64,000 nt of DNA from Candidula unifasciata (lineage: Eukaryota; Mollusca; Gastropoda; Stylommatophora; Geomitridae): contig CAJHNH020006601.1 in NCBI GenBank assembly GCA_905116865.2, forward strand, positions 332,501 to 396,500. Direction: 5' to 3'. Position 1 is the stretch's first letter. The number at the start of each line of letters is the position of its first letter. The notes beneath the pieces are model-generated. The model saw only the letters and a list, made by a program, of their open reading frames with translations, was not told the origin of the DNA and did no database searches. The translations under genes were made by a program, and so were the position numbers. Shown one piece after another: positions 14,150 to 24,779 of the stretch.

Positions 14150-14580
14150 TTGGATTGAAGATCAACATCACAGCACTCGGGACAGTACCATAAGTGCTCC
14201 GTTCCCATCTTCAGCAGCAAGCGAAGAGCTCCGATTCCGATGGCACCAGTAGCCGTCTGTATATCCGTCTCATCCTTCCCCTGAGTGTTGAGCGTCAGTC
14301 ACACCCCCTGGTAACTCCTCGCAGCGCCATTCTCTTCAGACCGCAATGATCTATGCGGATCTGCACTGTTCACTCGTTCCTAAAGGGCTCTTACAATATC
14401 TAACTTGTCATACATCAATTCACCACCAAGTGGTGCAGAGCCGGCCAGTTTATCTGCCTGCTCATTTGCCAACACACCAGCATGACCTGGAGAAAATATC
14501 CAAAGGATGCTAACAACCCGGGACCTCTGAAGTTATGCTCGCCACTCTGCACGAAACATGCCGTCTTCACCTTTCTCAAC
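14150..14580 (-). mobile_element. LINE-B 3'-end fragment with RNase H remnant, copy 2
   Basis: The minus strand reads SILWIFSPGHAGVLANEQAD, then KLAGSAPLGGELMYDKLDIV. The 'GHAGV..NE.ADKLA' string is the C-terminal part of an RNase H domain. The tail follows (GTLRLLLKMG in other copies), and the element ends 'gctgtgatgttgatcttc'. Stops and frameshifts are present. Confidence 0.8.
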
Positions 14581-15115
14581 ACGCTCTGTGGAGAGAGAGA
14601 GAACAAAAAAGAAGGAAGACGGTAAAGTCTGTTATCAACGATTTTATATTCTGTTCTTGCAGGTAGCGATGTATCTCTGTAAATGTTAATATGTAAATAA
14701 CATATAATCAGTTGAGTTAAAACTGAACACAGACGCACACACCCAAACAATCTTCAATATTGCCGCTTCCGGCTTACGTAATGATAACCATCATTCAATA
14801 CATTCATAGACATAGGCAGTTGTCATGACAACTATCTCGCATGGCTATTATTTCGGAGCGGTACAAATACCTGTCGTGGTCCCTGCACAACGACTCCCAT
14901 TCTTACTCCGCCCCGTAATGACCAGCCGATACAATTACTACCACTCTTTTATCTAAATGCTACACGCGAGCAGTGACACTTTTTACTGATTTTTTCCCAA
15001 GGCATTACGAAGAATTTTGCAGCAACTCTTTCCTCTGGAATCTCAACTAATAATTTCTTTCCTAGTGCAGCATAAACGTTTTGCCGATAATTCTCTCTGC
15101 AATGGCATTTTGTCA

Positions 15116-15250
15116 AGTATTAGTAATAGTCTGGCATTTTGTTTCGACAGAGACGTGGTATTTATAACAACTTGCTCAATTGTTGAATGTTTAATCAATA
15201 GGCGCTGGGTCGCTCACATTCAACAAGCTGTCAGCATGGCTTTATGTTAT
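15116..15250 (+). repeat. Dispersed duplication, copy 1 (partner 16845-16960)
   Basis: Both copies share 'taatagtctggcattttgtt', 'aacttgctgaattgtt'-type and 'caacaagctg.cagcatg' blocks in the same orientation. The left copy has an extra ~25 bp after 'ttttgttt'. The retrotransposon at 15265-16367 was inserted immediately to the right of this copy. Confidence 0.8.
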
Positions 15251-15264
15251 ACTAGATAGCCTAT
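15251..15264. repeat. Left target-site duplication of LINE-D
   Basis: ACTAGATAGCCTAT, identical to 16368-16381. Confidence 0.9.
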
Positions 15265-16367
15265 GTACTCTGATGGTGAGAGAATCTCTGCTGCCTCCAT
15301 AGTTAACGTTTTGTGACGCCATGCCTTACAAGGACTACACCAGGAAAGGAGATTAACAAATCACCAGGTACTATGTACATATGTGATTTCACAATCACTG
15401 CAGACACCTTAAGAACTTGCCTCAAGAAATCGAGCAGCACTGCTCCAGGCCCTGACGGCATCCGATACAATGACATGCTGATGATGTCGAATGCTGATTT
15501 GAAAAGCGTGGCAAAGGAATTCAATATCAGCATCCAGAGTGGCCAGATACAAGAGAAATGGCTCCAAAGTTATTTGTTCCCACTACCAAAGCCTAATAAA
15601 GACCACTCAAAGATCTGCGGCTACAGAATCATCTCGATGCAGAATACTGTTGGCAAACTTTTGGAAAAAATTGTCGCACAAAGATTGACCACCTACTTGG
15701 AACAACTACATGATAAGTTCCCATCAACACTTGGAGGGTACAGGTTGAAGAAAGAGACATGGTTCAATGCTGCTGTTTTCGCCTACGATGTGTACGAGGG
15801 ATTTCAGATTAAAGAAGAGACATGTGCGGCAGTGTTGGACTTGGAAGATGCCTACAATAAAGTACCATACGAATATTTAATGCAATTACTGCTTAAACTA
15901 GAAGTCAATCCTATTCTGATCCGCTGGATTGCTGCGGTCCTGTTCCAGAGAAAGATTGTACTAAGATGTGGTAGCTGGTCCTCAGAACCGCAAACGATAT
16001 GTCCAGGCTTGCCACAGGGATCACCGCTATCACCAGTCTTATTCAACGTTTATACGGTGATGATCACTGAGCAGCAGTTGAATGGAAGGGGAAGGACTTT
16101 GTCATTTGCTGATGACATTTTGATTTATCGACGAGGGCGTGATAGACAGGAGATCGCCAGCACAATGCACAAAGAACTCGATCGAATTGCCGCCTGGTGT
16201 GATGGTTCCAATGCCTATGTCAATCCTTCGAAGGCATCAGTGTCATGGTTCTCTTTGAACAATCACATTGTCAAGTCGGACTTACCAGAAGTGAAAATGC
16301 GTGATAATATATTGATCAGAACCAACTATGTCCGGAGTGCAATGACGATAACCCAACTAACTAACTA
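15265..16367 (+). mobile_element. Non-LTR retrotransposon fragment with reverse transcriptase core (LINE-D), bounded by 14-bp target duplications
   Basis: A single open frame from about 15370 to 16368 encodes the RT palm and fingers of a LINE. In order it shows STAPGPDGIRYNDM, PLPKPNKDHSKICGYRIISM, NTVGKLLEKIVAQRL, AVLDLEDAYNKVPY (motif A, catalytic Asp), GLPQGSPLSPVLFNVY (motif B) and TLSFADDILIYRRG (motif C, catalytic Asp pair). All catalytic residues survive. Endonuclease and downstream domains are missing, so it cannot move itself. The duplication ACTAGATAGCCTAT occurs at 15251-15264 and 16368-16381, and the 3' tail is (AACT)n. The first 106 bp (15265-15370) are not RT-like and recur inverted at 17375-17480. 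The family is probably Jockey/I-like, which is an inference from motif style. Confidence 0.92.
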
Positions 16368-16381
16368 ACTAGATAGCCTAT
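16368..16381. repeat. Right target-site duplication of LINE-D
   Basis: ACTAGATAGCCTAT, directly after the (AACT)n tail. Confidence 0.9.
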
Positions 16382-16844
16382 CTGGCTTTATGCAAATCTA
16401 AATCCATGACTTTCGTGCCTGCACTATTGAAATGCTATCATAATCATGTTTCTTATCTTAGAGTCCATGTCGTGTAGTGTAAATCATCTTGAATGTTGAC
16501 AGCCTTACGTCATGAACTATCAAACGTTTCTGATACCAGTATTCTTCAATGTCAAACATGGTCCAACATCTCATCCTCTCTTTCCCTCCAACCTACCTGT
16601 TGTCAACGCATACTCCAGTTTTCCCCTTCTCATGGTGTACTCACAGAATTTAGCTTGTCTTCTTTGTTCTTCATGCAGTTTGTACACTACATTGCCGCGC
16701 TGTGTACAGATGTATGTGTATAAAGATGTATGTATGTGTGGATGTATGTATGTGTGTACAGATGTATGTGTAAACAGATGTACGTGTGTACACACATAGA
16801 CACTCTCACGGAGAAAGAGAGAGAGAGCCAAGAAAGAGATGAGT

Positions 16845-16960
16845 AATAGTCTGGCATTTTGTTTAAACAACTTGCTGAATTGTTAAATATTTAATCAGTG
16901 GGCACTGGGTTGCTTGCTTTCAACAAGCTGCCAGCATGACTTTGTGTTATACTGCTGCGT
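16845..16960 (+). repeat. Dispersed duplication, copy 2
   Basis: Direct repeat of 15116-15250 without the retrotransposon beside it. After 'gttatact' the sequence diverges. Confidence 0.75.
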
Positions 16961-17224
16961 CTAACAAATATAGCTAGTGAAGCAGAAGACCTTTTTCCAC
17001 ACCCTTAATCATATTGGGTATACAGCGCCAGAACCAGCCTCTACACTGCGAGACATTTGCTGTAGGAGACTAGTACATCTAGCAGCTTGATTCTTTATCA
17101 ATCATTGGATTATTTATTATTTTATGATCTTCAAGTACTGGTGTTCGTTTCCTGTGGTGGACAGTTGAAAAAAAAAACAACCTGTTCTTGTGGTTTTTAT
17201 ACAGTAGTATGCGAGTCACACCAT

Positions 17225-17480
17225 GCAAGAGGCTTCTTCTTCTTGACTTCCTCTTTTACGGCACCAGGTGTCGAGGGAGATATACAGTTCTACTTCTTGC
17301 TCTTCTGACTACCTCAGCCACATCCTGCTGTTGTAGAGTTTCTCTGATGTTATCTTTCCAAATGGTTCTTAGCCTACCTGGTGATTTGTTCATCTCCTCT
17401 CCTGGTGTAGTCCTTGTAAGGCATGGCGTCACAAAACGTTAACTATGGAGGCAGCAGAGATTCTCTCACCATCAGAGTAC
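17225..17480 (-). mobile_element. LINE C-terminal fragment with GAA tail; shares 106 bp with LINE-D
   Basis: On the minus strand, positions 17480-17375 match 15265-15370 with only about two differences. The frame then continues LRTIWKDNIRETLQQQDVAE, a typical LINE C-terminal '(R)xxWxDNI' ending, and closes with 'gaagaagaag'. The 106-bp module is therefore native to this element rather than to the RT fragment. Confidence 0.75.
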
Positions 17481-17639
17481 ATAAGCATCTCTCTGGAGTT
17501 CTGCAATGGTCCTCAACAATTGCATCCTCTGTACGGCTCCAGTTACAACTCCCTCCCCTATTTCCTGTATGCAGATGTGTATGAAAGAAGCTCAACCTTA
17601 CAGAGAACAGAATAATTATCTGAATGTTGAATGTTGTAT

Positions 17640-17905
17640 TAAGAATCAACATCACAGCACTCGGGATACTCCCATAAGTGCTCAGTTCCCCCATCTTCAG
17701 CAGCAAGCGAAGAGTTCCAATTTTGATAGTACCAGTAACCGTCTGTATATCCGTCTCATTCTTTCCCTGAGTGTTAAGCATCAGCCAGAACCCCTGGTAA
17801 CTGCTCCCAGCGCCATTCTCCTTAAACTGTCATGATGTATTTGTGTCTTCGCACTGTTCACCTGTTACCAAAGGGCCCTCACAATATTTAACTTGTCATA
17901 CATAG
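17640..17905 (-). mobile_element. LINE-B 3'-end fragment, copy 3
   Basis: The minus-strand frame contains LNTQGKNETDIQTVTGTIKI and GTLRLLLKMGELSTYG, and the element ends 'gctgtgatgttgattctt'. It has the same orientation and 3' end point as copies 1 and 2. Confidence 0.75.
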
Positions 17906-17934
17906 TTATCTGAGTAGGAGCATATATCAAAACA

Positions 17935-18230
17935 AAGCCCCATGTTTGGGTTTTTTTGGGGAAAAAGACTCACTGTCCCTTTAATAAGCATGTTGTAAAG
18001 TTGACCAATGAAGGGTGTTTTCTTCAAAGTCGGAGTGCAATCGCCTGGGAAATAAGGAGCCCATAGTCTGCATTCAAATAAGCCAGATCTGTAAAATGGG
18101 ATGCGCATGCAAAACTCCAGTTCCGGAACAAGACCAAAGCCTGAAGTTGACAAACCACCAGAATTTTCTGCCAGAGTTAACATCAGGTGAATGTGAAGAA
18201 AAAGGAGAAACAGTACAACAAATAACAAGC
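17935..18230 (+). repeat. Composite dispersed repeat: 'poly(G) family' tail plus family G, copy 2
   Basis: 'ccctttaataagcatgttgt' (compare 41120-41140 and 23280-23300) is followed by the family G blocks 'gtcggagtgcaatcgcc', 'aagccagatctgtaaaatgg' and 'ttccggaacaagacc'. The same order at 23225-23455 shows that the two modules form one longer element. Confidence 0.65.
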
Positions 18231-18449
18231 CAACATGTCAGACATATAAACTACAAACTAAACAAACAAACAAATCACGCAAAGAAAACTGCACATAATC
18301 AGTTGCTAAATGTAATACTTGTTTTAAAACTAAGCGGCCACACAAGAATATATTAGGCTATATTTTGTTTGCTTGCATTCAGGATAATGTAAACAGATAA
18401 ACATACAATACAATTATTATTAAACTGTCAATTACTGACTTTATTACAC

Positions 18450-18645
18450 CACTTTTGTGGTGTAGGCAGAGGGGTCTTTTAGCCTGAGGATTTACGGCCG
18501 CATGGCTAGTGCTGTCACCACGACTGTGCAGGTGAGGATTTTATTTTGCCCCCAACAGAAAAAAATACCCAGCCTTATCGAGGATTCGAACCCAGGTCTC
18601 CCGCTTGAGAGCCCAGTTTTCTAATCGTTCAGCCAGAATATTATT
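18450..18645 (-). mobile_element. tRNA-derived SINE, family E, copy 1
   Basis: The minus strand reads 'ctggctgaacgattagaaaa' (A-box), then 'gacctgggttcgaatcctc' (B-box), then a body with 'cctcacctgcacagtcgtgg'. Sister copies lie at 21165-21345 and 23045-23240. Confidence 0.85.
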
Positions 18646-19134
18646 ATTAAACAATGTCATAAAATAAGCCTTAGGTGAGAAAGAAACTATAAAAATCAAC
18701 AAAAACTAAAAATGAAAAAAAAAAAAAAGGCATGAACAATGAAATGCACAATTATTACAACAGAAAGTATTATACAATGTAACAATAAAAACCAGACCTA
18801 ATATATATAATGCTATTACAATAAACATATTTTTACAGGTTTAAGTTCATAATAAAAAGGTTTTACAAAATATGAATCTAATTATAACTTTAAAAATCAC
18901 CATTGTAAAAGTAACCTTCTGTAAGATGGACAACATAATCAACTGTACGTGTGCGAACTGAAGTGAGAAACGAGCCAGACGGAACACATCAGGTTGGTTG
19001 TAGGCATGTGAATAACAGACAATAAGAAAGGAGTTTGTGAGAGATAAATAACGATGGCAAAAACTGTTTCTGGATCAAACTGACATGACACCATCGATAG
19101 GCAGAAAATGATGCCCATATGGATTATAGGGTCC

Positions 19135-19300
19135 CTTTTGGCGGGGGGGGGGGGGGGGGGGGGGGGGAGAAGAACTGATGCACTGCTCCCTAAAATGCAG
19201 GTCGCAAAAGTTCAACTAATTAGGGGTTTTCTGAAATTGGATGTTTTGGGCTGAAAACACAGATATCACAATCTAGCATTTAACCACAAGGTGCCAATCA
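19135..19300 (+). repeat. Poly(G)-containing dispersed repeat
   Basis: A poly(G) run is followed by 'caactaattaggggttttc', then 'ttgggctgaaaacacagata' and 'acaatctagcatttaacca'. The same order is seen at 41045-41225 and, in part, at 11475-11545 and 23266-23320. Confidence 0.65.
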
Positions 19301-19499
19301 CCCTTTTAAAGAGGGAAAACAGAAAAAGAAGACAAAAAATGGAATAAGGCAGTCCTCTATGGCATAACCAAGACAAAAACACAGATCTGATCTGAGACAG
19401 CATACCCTAACTGTTCATGTTTATCATCACAGTACAAGAGGATGATGATGATGATTATTATTAGTGAAAGGCTAAGGGCATATGGATGAGAGAGTTATT

Positions 19500-19655
19500 A
19501 ACAGCCAATCTTGATAGGTGGCAGTGAAATAGGACAGTCAGCCAATCTTGATGTAAGGCAGTGAATTAGGACAGTCAGCCAATCTTGCCGTACGTCAGTG
19601 AATTAGGACAGTCACCCAATCTTGACGTATGGCAGTGAATTACGGACAGTCAGCC
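19500..19655. repeat. 37-bp tandem repeat, ~4 copies
   Basis: Units read 'cagccaatcttgacgtatgg' followed by 'cagtgaattaggacagt', with few substitutions. Confidence 0.9.
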
Positions 19656-19915
19656 GATTAGTAAAACTGTGTGGATGCTGCAAGGATGTGGTTTTAAACA
19701 AAACAGACGAGAACACAATGCACAGATAAAAAAAATAATGACAAATATATCAAAAGAAATTATCTCACGCACAACCTCTGTAGCTCCGGCAATGATCCCT
19801 GGAGATCTCCGTAAAAATTGCAATCCTGAACTGAAGAGCACAGCCGTGGAGTTTACCCACGACCTTCAGAGCGTGAGGCAAACGACTTGACCACTTAGCC
19901 ATGGAGACCCCCATT
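19655..19915 (-). mobile_element. tRNA-derived SINE
   Basis: The minus strand starts 'gtctccatggctaagtggtc' (good A-box). It has 'ggtcgtgggtaaactcc' at the B-box position, about 45 bases later, followed by a non-tRNA body. The acceptor stem and anticodon arm do not fold as a tRNA, so it is a SINE head. Confidence 0.7.
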
Positions 19916-20299
19916 CTACTTTTACACAATTCTTGTGTGTGTGTGTGGGGGGGGGGGGGGGAAGGATAGTGGGTCTATTCCACCCCCACCTCTACACACA
20001 GACACAAATGGGGCCCCGGAACCTACACAATGAAAAATTGGTGGTTGATTTACAAAAACCACAATCTGGTTTAGCGACAATATAACAAACAATTTCATGC
20101 AGCCGGTGCTTGATTTATAATACTACAATTTGGTTTACGGGGGTTGTTAAATGCACATTGGATGAAACTGGTGACTGACTGATTCAACAACAACAAGCAA
20201 TTCACTCTGTGGTGGAAATCCACTGAATCATTTCCGACAATGACCTGCTTTTTTGCATGGGCAAGAGTGTATCGTAATCGTAGAAAACAAACAAAATTT

Positions 20300-20530
20300 T
20301 CAAGCTTAGTCCTTTTTTAGCTGCCTTAAGGCCTGCTTTATTAAGGACACTTTCTTTGCTATCTGAGCTTGATTTTTTGGATTTGTGTGGCAATCAATTT
20401 CCATTGCGTTTTGGTTATTGGTAACATGTCCAACGTGGCCTGGCTTAGAGGCTTTTGATAGGGCTGTTTTTCCTGGCATTCGGGAGGGGTTTCCGTTAGT
20501 CCTGAAAAGGACTAACACTTTGCCTGGGCC
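20300..20530 (-). other. Unrecognised open stretch with a perfect 9-bp hairpin
   Basis: The minus-strand frame runs 70 codons and contains GNPSRMPGKTALSKASKPG; I do not recognise a family. At 20497-20518 lies 'gttagtcct-gaaa-aggactaac', a perfect 9-bp stem with a four-base loop. It resembles the hairpins at the ends of the family F repeats near 39410 and 39645. The stretch is probably transposon-derived. Confidence 0.4.
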
Positions 20531-20689
20531 GGCCTAAAATGGGTGTGGATTGGGTCTCCTCGTGTCTGGATTCTGCTATCAGGTCTGGGGATGTCCGTGC
20601 TTCCTCCATTTAGTGAGCTGGCTTGTCCGCAAAGATGGCCGCATAGTTATTGGGCTTTAAGCAAGACAGCACTAAAACAGGCTGGTTTT

Positions 20690-20885
20690 AAGTGACAGTG
20701 GTGCATTGGTTTTAATCGAAATAAGTGCAGTAAAACAATTTGGTTTAGCTTAGAAATGTCAAATTAAACAATGTGGTTTTGATTATAAGTGGTATGTCAA
20801 CATAATCTGGTCTTATGTTTTATATCAAATAAAATGATTTAGCTGGGGAACAGTGTAATAAACAATCTGTTACAGCTTGGCAGGG
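20690..20885. repeat. Degenerate ~45-50-bp repeat with 'caatttggtttag' core
   Basis: Imperfect units with 'aacaa(t/c)(t/c)tggttta' variants. Related isolated units appear at about 20040-20150. Confidence 0.5.
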
Positions 20886-21164
20886 TCCCTGATAAAAATA
20901 AGTTCAGGATGAGGTACAGAAACCATTATTTAATTAGTGTCAGACTGAATGTAGAGTCAAGTATTGCAAATTAATTTATGGCTTATATTTACAACAACAA
21001 CAAAAAAAAAAAAAATTTATCAAACATGGATAATAAGAAAAGCACAATTATCTGATTTACACTTGAATTTTTTGTTTTTGTTTTTTAAAAACTTGAAGTG
21101 ATGGCTGAAAAATAAAGGCCACAATTCCACATAAAAACTCTAATAAAAAACAACAACAAACGGT

Positions 21165-21345
21165 TAGAGGAGCAGATGGCAGCAAGCGGTTAAAAATGCT
21201 GGGCTCCCTTTTAGGAGACCCAAAGTTTGAATTTGTGGCAAAGGGGATAGAATTTATTCTGTCAGGAGCAAGAACCAACAGAAAACCCGATCTGCACAGT
21301 CGATGGTGACTGTACTAGTCATGCTGCTGAAACCTTTCTTCGCTC
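21165..21345 (+). mobile_element. tRNA-derived SINE, family E, copy 2 (diverged)
   Basis: 'gagacccaaagtttgaattt' lies at the B-box position and the body has 'gatctgcacagtcgatggtg' and 'actgtactagtcatgctgc', matching 18450-18645 and 23045-23240. Confidence 0.65.
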
Positions 21346-21719
21346 CCATTCTACCCACTTTAAACATGGTAAATAAAAACAGTAAAGTCAGATTTTGTGT
21401 ACGTATAAGTCAGTCAAATGAGTTTTGAGTTTTAAAAGAATACAAAACATGAAATGCACACACACACACACAAAATAATTAACATGAGAAAGGATAGAAA
21501 AAATGTGTACATGTTATCAATTAGGGTAAGACTGAATATAAAGTAAATTAATGTGAATTGTTTCATGGCTTATGATTTGAAAAAAAAAAAAAAAATTTTT
21601 TAATGAAAAACGGATAGCAAGAAAAACAAAACTTGTTTATTTTTTTTTATTTAGCTCTAGAACATACTGGAGTGGATCCCCAAAGATAGAGAAAAAAAAA
21701 CCGTCATATGTTTCTAGAC

Positions 21720-22470
21720 TCAGGTTTTGTGTAGGTGAAAACTTTTGTGAACCTATGTTGTATGGTGGTAAGAACTATCTGGACCCATGTTTTGTGTTGG
21801 TGGTAACCTTCTAGACCTATGCTTTGTGTCGGTGGTAACCTTCTAGACCTATGCTTTGTGTCAGTGGTAACCTTCTGGACCTATGCTTTGTGTCAGTGGT
21901 AACCTTCTAGACCTATGCTTTGTGTTGGTGGTAACCTTCTGGACTTATATGCTTTGTGTCAGTGGTAACCTTCTGGACCTATGCTTTGTGTCGGTGGTAA
22001 CCTTCTGGACCTATGTTTTGTGTGGGTAACAATGTTTAGGACCTGTAATTTGTGTGGATAACAACTTAATGACGCATGCATTGTGTGGGGATAACTGTCT
22101 AGACCCATATTTTGTGTGGGTGATAACTGTCTGGACCCATATTTTGTGTGGGTGATAACTGTCTGGACCCATATTTTGTGTGGGTGATAACTGTCTGGAC
22201 TCATATTTTGTGTGGGGATAACTGTCTGGACCCATATTTTGTGTGGGTGATAACTGTCTGGACCCATATTTTGTGTGGGTGATAACTGTCTGGACCCATA
22301 TTTTGTGTCGATAATAACTTTCTTGAACCATATTTTGTGTGGGTGATAACTTTCTGAACCCATATTTTGTGCGGGTGGTAATGTTTTGGACCCATGCTTT
22401 GTACAGGTAAGAGCTTTTATGAATCAGGTTTTGTGTGATGCAAACTTAATGACCCATGTTTTGTGTGTGT
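21720..22470. repeat. 32-bp minisatellite, ~23 units in two variants
   Basis: The left half repeats 'ggtggtaaccttctagacct' followed by 'atgctttgtgtc'. The right half repeats 'ggacccatattttgtgtggg' followed by 'tgataactgtct'. Both are 32 bp. Because 32 is not a multiple of three, the frames cycle, giving three overlapping minus-strand frames rich in 'HPHKIWVQTVIT'. These are artefacts. Confidence 0.95.
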
Positions 22471-23044
22471 GTGTAATGTTTGTTGCTTTGGCCAATCCAA
22501 CAATCTATTGCTGAAACACAAAGCATAATCCTTCAGTTTTTTTTCTTCTGTAACCCTAATTTCTTGTGTGTTTTTTTTAGTTAGAACAAATTCTTGATCA
22601 TCACCTGAAAGATAACATTTAAGTTTGTGCTTCTTTATGTTATAAGTTTGTTTAGAGTTAACAAGGCCCAGGCAACACTAAAACAAAAATTTTAAAAAAT
22701 TAAAAATAAAAACATAGTTGTGGTCAATTAAAATGTCTAACACTACACACACAAAATCACAACAATATAGCATCATAACTTTAAAATACAACATACATTT
22801 TCAAATAACATTTATAATTCAATACCTAGACCCTGTTGGTAATGACACAACAGTTTTTTTTTTGAGAACATTAAACAGAACTGATCTGGTTATAACCAGA
22901 CTATAATCAGCAGTATAATGCTTTCAAAGCTTCGATGAATTAACAAGTTAAATATGACAGCTCACTGACAGAAGAATCACCTTGTCAGCCAGTGAAATAT
23001 ACTAAATGCTGATGACCCAAAGACACAACCCCAACAGGTCAGTG

Positions 23045-23240
23045 ACATCATATTTGTGGAGGGACATCTGGCCGAATGGTTGGAATGATCAGCTCTCATT
23101 TGGGAAACCCAGGTTTGAATCCTCAATATGGTGGCATCAATCTATTTCTTCCTGCAGCAAAAATTAAAAAACTCCTAGCCTGCACAGTTCATGACAACTG
23201 AACTAGCCCTGTGCCCAGTATGGGGTCTGGAGCCCCATTT
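23045..23240 (+). mobile_element. tRNA-derived SINE, family E, copy 3
   Basis: 'ctggccgaatggttggaatg' (A-box) and 'acccaggtttgaatcctc' (B-box) are spaced as in a tRNA. The body has 'cctgcacagttcatgacaac'. Confidence 0.85.
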
Positions 23241-23319
23241 TGGGGGCAAGAGGGGGGAGGACAGACCCCCCCCCCCCCACAAGCATGCTGTAAATGTCAG
23301 CTAATTAGGGGTGCTTCCA

Positions 23320-23455
23320 TCGGAGGCGAGGAACCATGAGTCCGTTTACAAATAAGCCAGATCTGTAAAATGGATGTGCACACAAAACCAGAAGTAGACA
23401 AGTAGCCAGAACGTTCTGGTTGAGTTTACAGCTGGTCAGTGCAAAGAAGAACTAG
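23320..23455 (+). repeat. Family G dispersed repeat, copy 3
   Basis: 'ttacaaataagccagatctg' followed by 'taaaatgg' and 'gtgcacacaaaacc' is shared with 18015-18225. Confidence 0.65.
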
Positions 23456-23689
23456 CTGTGTGGTCCTCAGACTCAAGACATCCCACCCCCCTCCACCTAA
23501 ATTTCCAAAACAGCTTTAACAACAACAACCCCCCCCCCCCCCCCCCTCCCCCCAAAAAAAAATCCAGTTGTAATTGGCAGAAAAGAGGTCTGAGGTTTGA
23601 ACAGAGGATCAACGTCATGGAACGTGAGTAGTAACCCATCAGTGCTCTGTTTTTCTTCTAACTCAGGTCTGTTTGAAGAAGCTCAGCAC

Positions 23690-23996
23690 AGTGCACAGGC
23701 TCTGAAACACTGGCGAGGATCCTAAAAATACTTTAAGTAGTTTTTTAACTCCAAATTTTGACCGGGCAGCGCCGTTAGGCTACTCTTTTCGATTTCCAAC
23801 TGCCAAGGGATTTTTTACACGCGCAACAATGCACACGGGCGTCTGATCTCACTACCCATAGACTAGGGGGAATTACTAGATGTCCAAGTCTAGGTGCAAA
23901 AATCCTAGCCCTTACAGGGGATTGAACCCGGAATTTCTAGCACTCGAGGCAGACACCATGCTTTGAGACTACGCAGCCCCCCCCCCCCCCCCCCCC
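23690..23996 (-). mobile_element. tRNA-derived SINE, family C, copy 2
   Basis: The minus strand has 'ttccgggttcaatcccctg' as B-box, then the family C body ('cccttggcagttggaaatcg', 'cctaacggcgctgccc'). A poly(C) run at 23977-23996 abuts the tRNA-like end. Confidence 0.82.
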
Positions 23997-24184
23997 AGAC
24001 TGTTATGTCTGTATTTACTGTATTTAACTCATTCTGATCATCCTCACACAACAAGATTTCTGAAGAGAGCACTTATGGACTGAATGGTTCCATGTACAAT
24101 GCAGAATAATCTGATGACTTACTCAATAATCCCAGTTAAAGTATAGACTCACAAATGTAGCAGGATCACAAGCTGCCGTGGGTA

Positions 24185-24405
24185 GGTAAGCTGTACCCCA
24201 TCAAGACATCACACAAGCGCTAAACACCCGGTGAAATAAAGTGCCACCATACGGATGAAGATCACCCGTGAAGAGGTCCTGGAAATCCTGTTCAGCCGTT
24301 AAGCCATATTTAAGGCCCGGCTATATTTAGGGCCCAGGCAAAAGCCAGGATGGGGCTTCAAAAAAACTAAAAATTGCATTCCACATGGGGACGACAGTAC
24401 AAGTA
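24185..24405 (+). mobile_element. Short interspersed repeat family F, copy 1
   Basis: Contains 'catcacacaagcgctaaaca', 'gtgccaccatacggatga' and 'ggcaaaagccaggatggggc'. It is collinear with the cluster at 38965-39655. No clear pol III boxes were seen. Confidence 0.75.
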
Positions 24406-24439
24406 CCTGTGTTTTATAAACTCAAAAAAGTATCATTAG

Positions 24440-24665
24440 CATTACTTGCAAAAATCTGCCTCACAAACTTTCTTTAATCATCAAATTCTTGAATTTCTTT
24501 ATTCATCAAATTCATGAAAGTCTCTGATTATCAAATTAATTAATTTCTGTACTCATCGCATGTTTGAATTTCTTAAATCACAAAGTTCTTGAAATGTTGT
24601 AATCATCGCTCTCTTTAATTTCTCTGATTTTCAAACTCTTAAATTTCTTTAATAATGACAGTCAA
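24440..24665. repeat. AT-rich degenerate ~26-28-bp tandem repeat
   Basis: About eight units resemble 'tttctttaatcatcaaattc' plus 'ttgaa'. Confidence 0.7.
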
Positions 24666-24779
24666 CAATTTGTTTAAATTAGACTGTCTTGAATGGGAAT
24701 TGATAACCACTACACTTCATGCTTTAAAAATATTTTCATCACAAGAGACTTGAATCTTTAACAACTAATTTTAAATCAC

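Noticed and set aside
15265..17480. Inverted 106-bp arms considered as terminal inverted repeats of a DNA transposon
   Set aside because: Only the left arm coincides with a target duplication (14 bp, paired with 16368-16381). The right arm lies outside that element and belongs to another LINE.
20306..20518. Minus-strand 70-codon frame ahead of a histone-like hairpin, considered as a small gene
   Set aside because: The hairpin lies at the 5' end of the frame, not after a stop, and no histone or other family resemblance was found; listed only as unrecognised.
21959..22395. Repeated HPHKIWVQT peptides and the regular 32-bp spacing, considered as a repeat protein or CRISPR-like array
   Set aside because: A contiguous minisatellite with no spacers. 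The unit is not a multiple of three, so the same peptide appears in all three frames.
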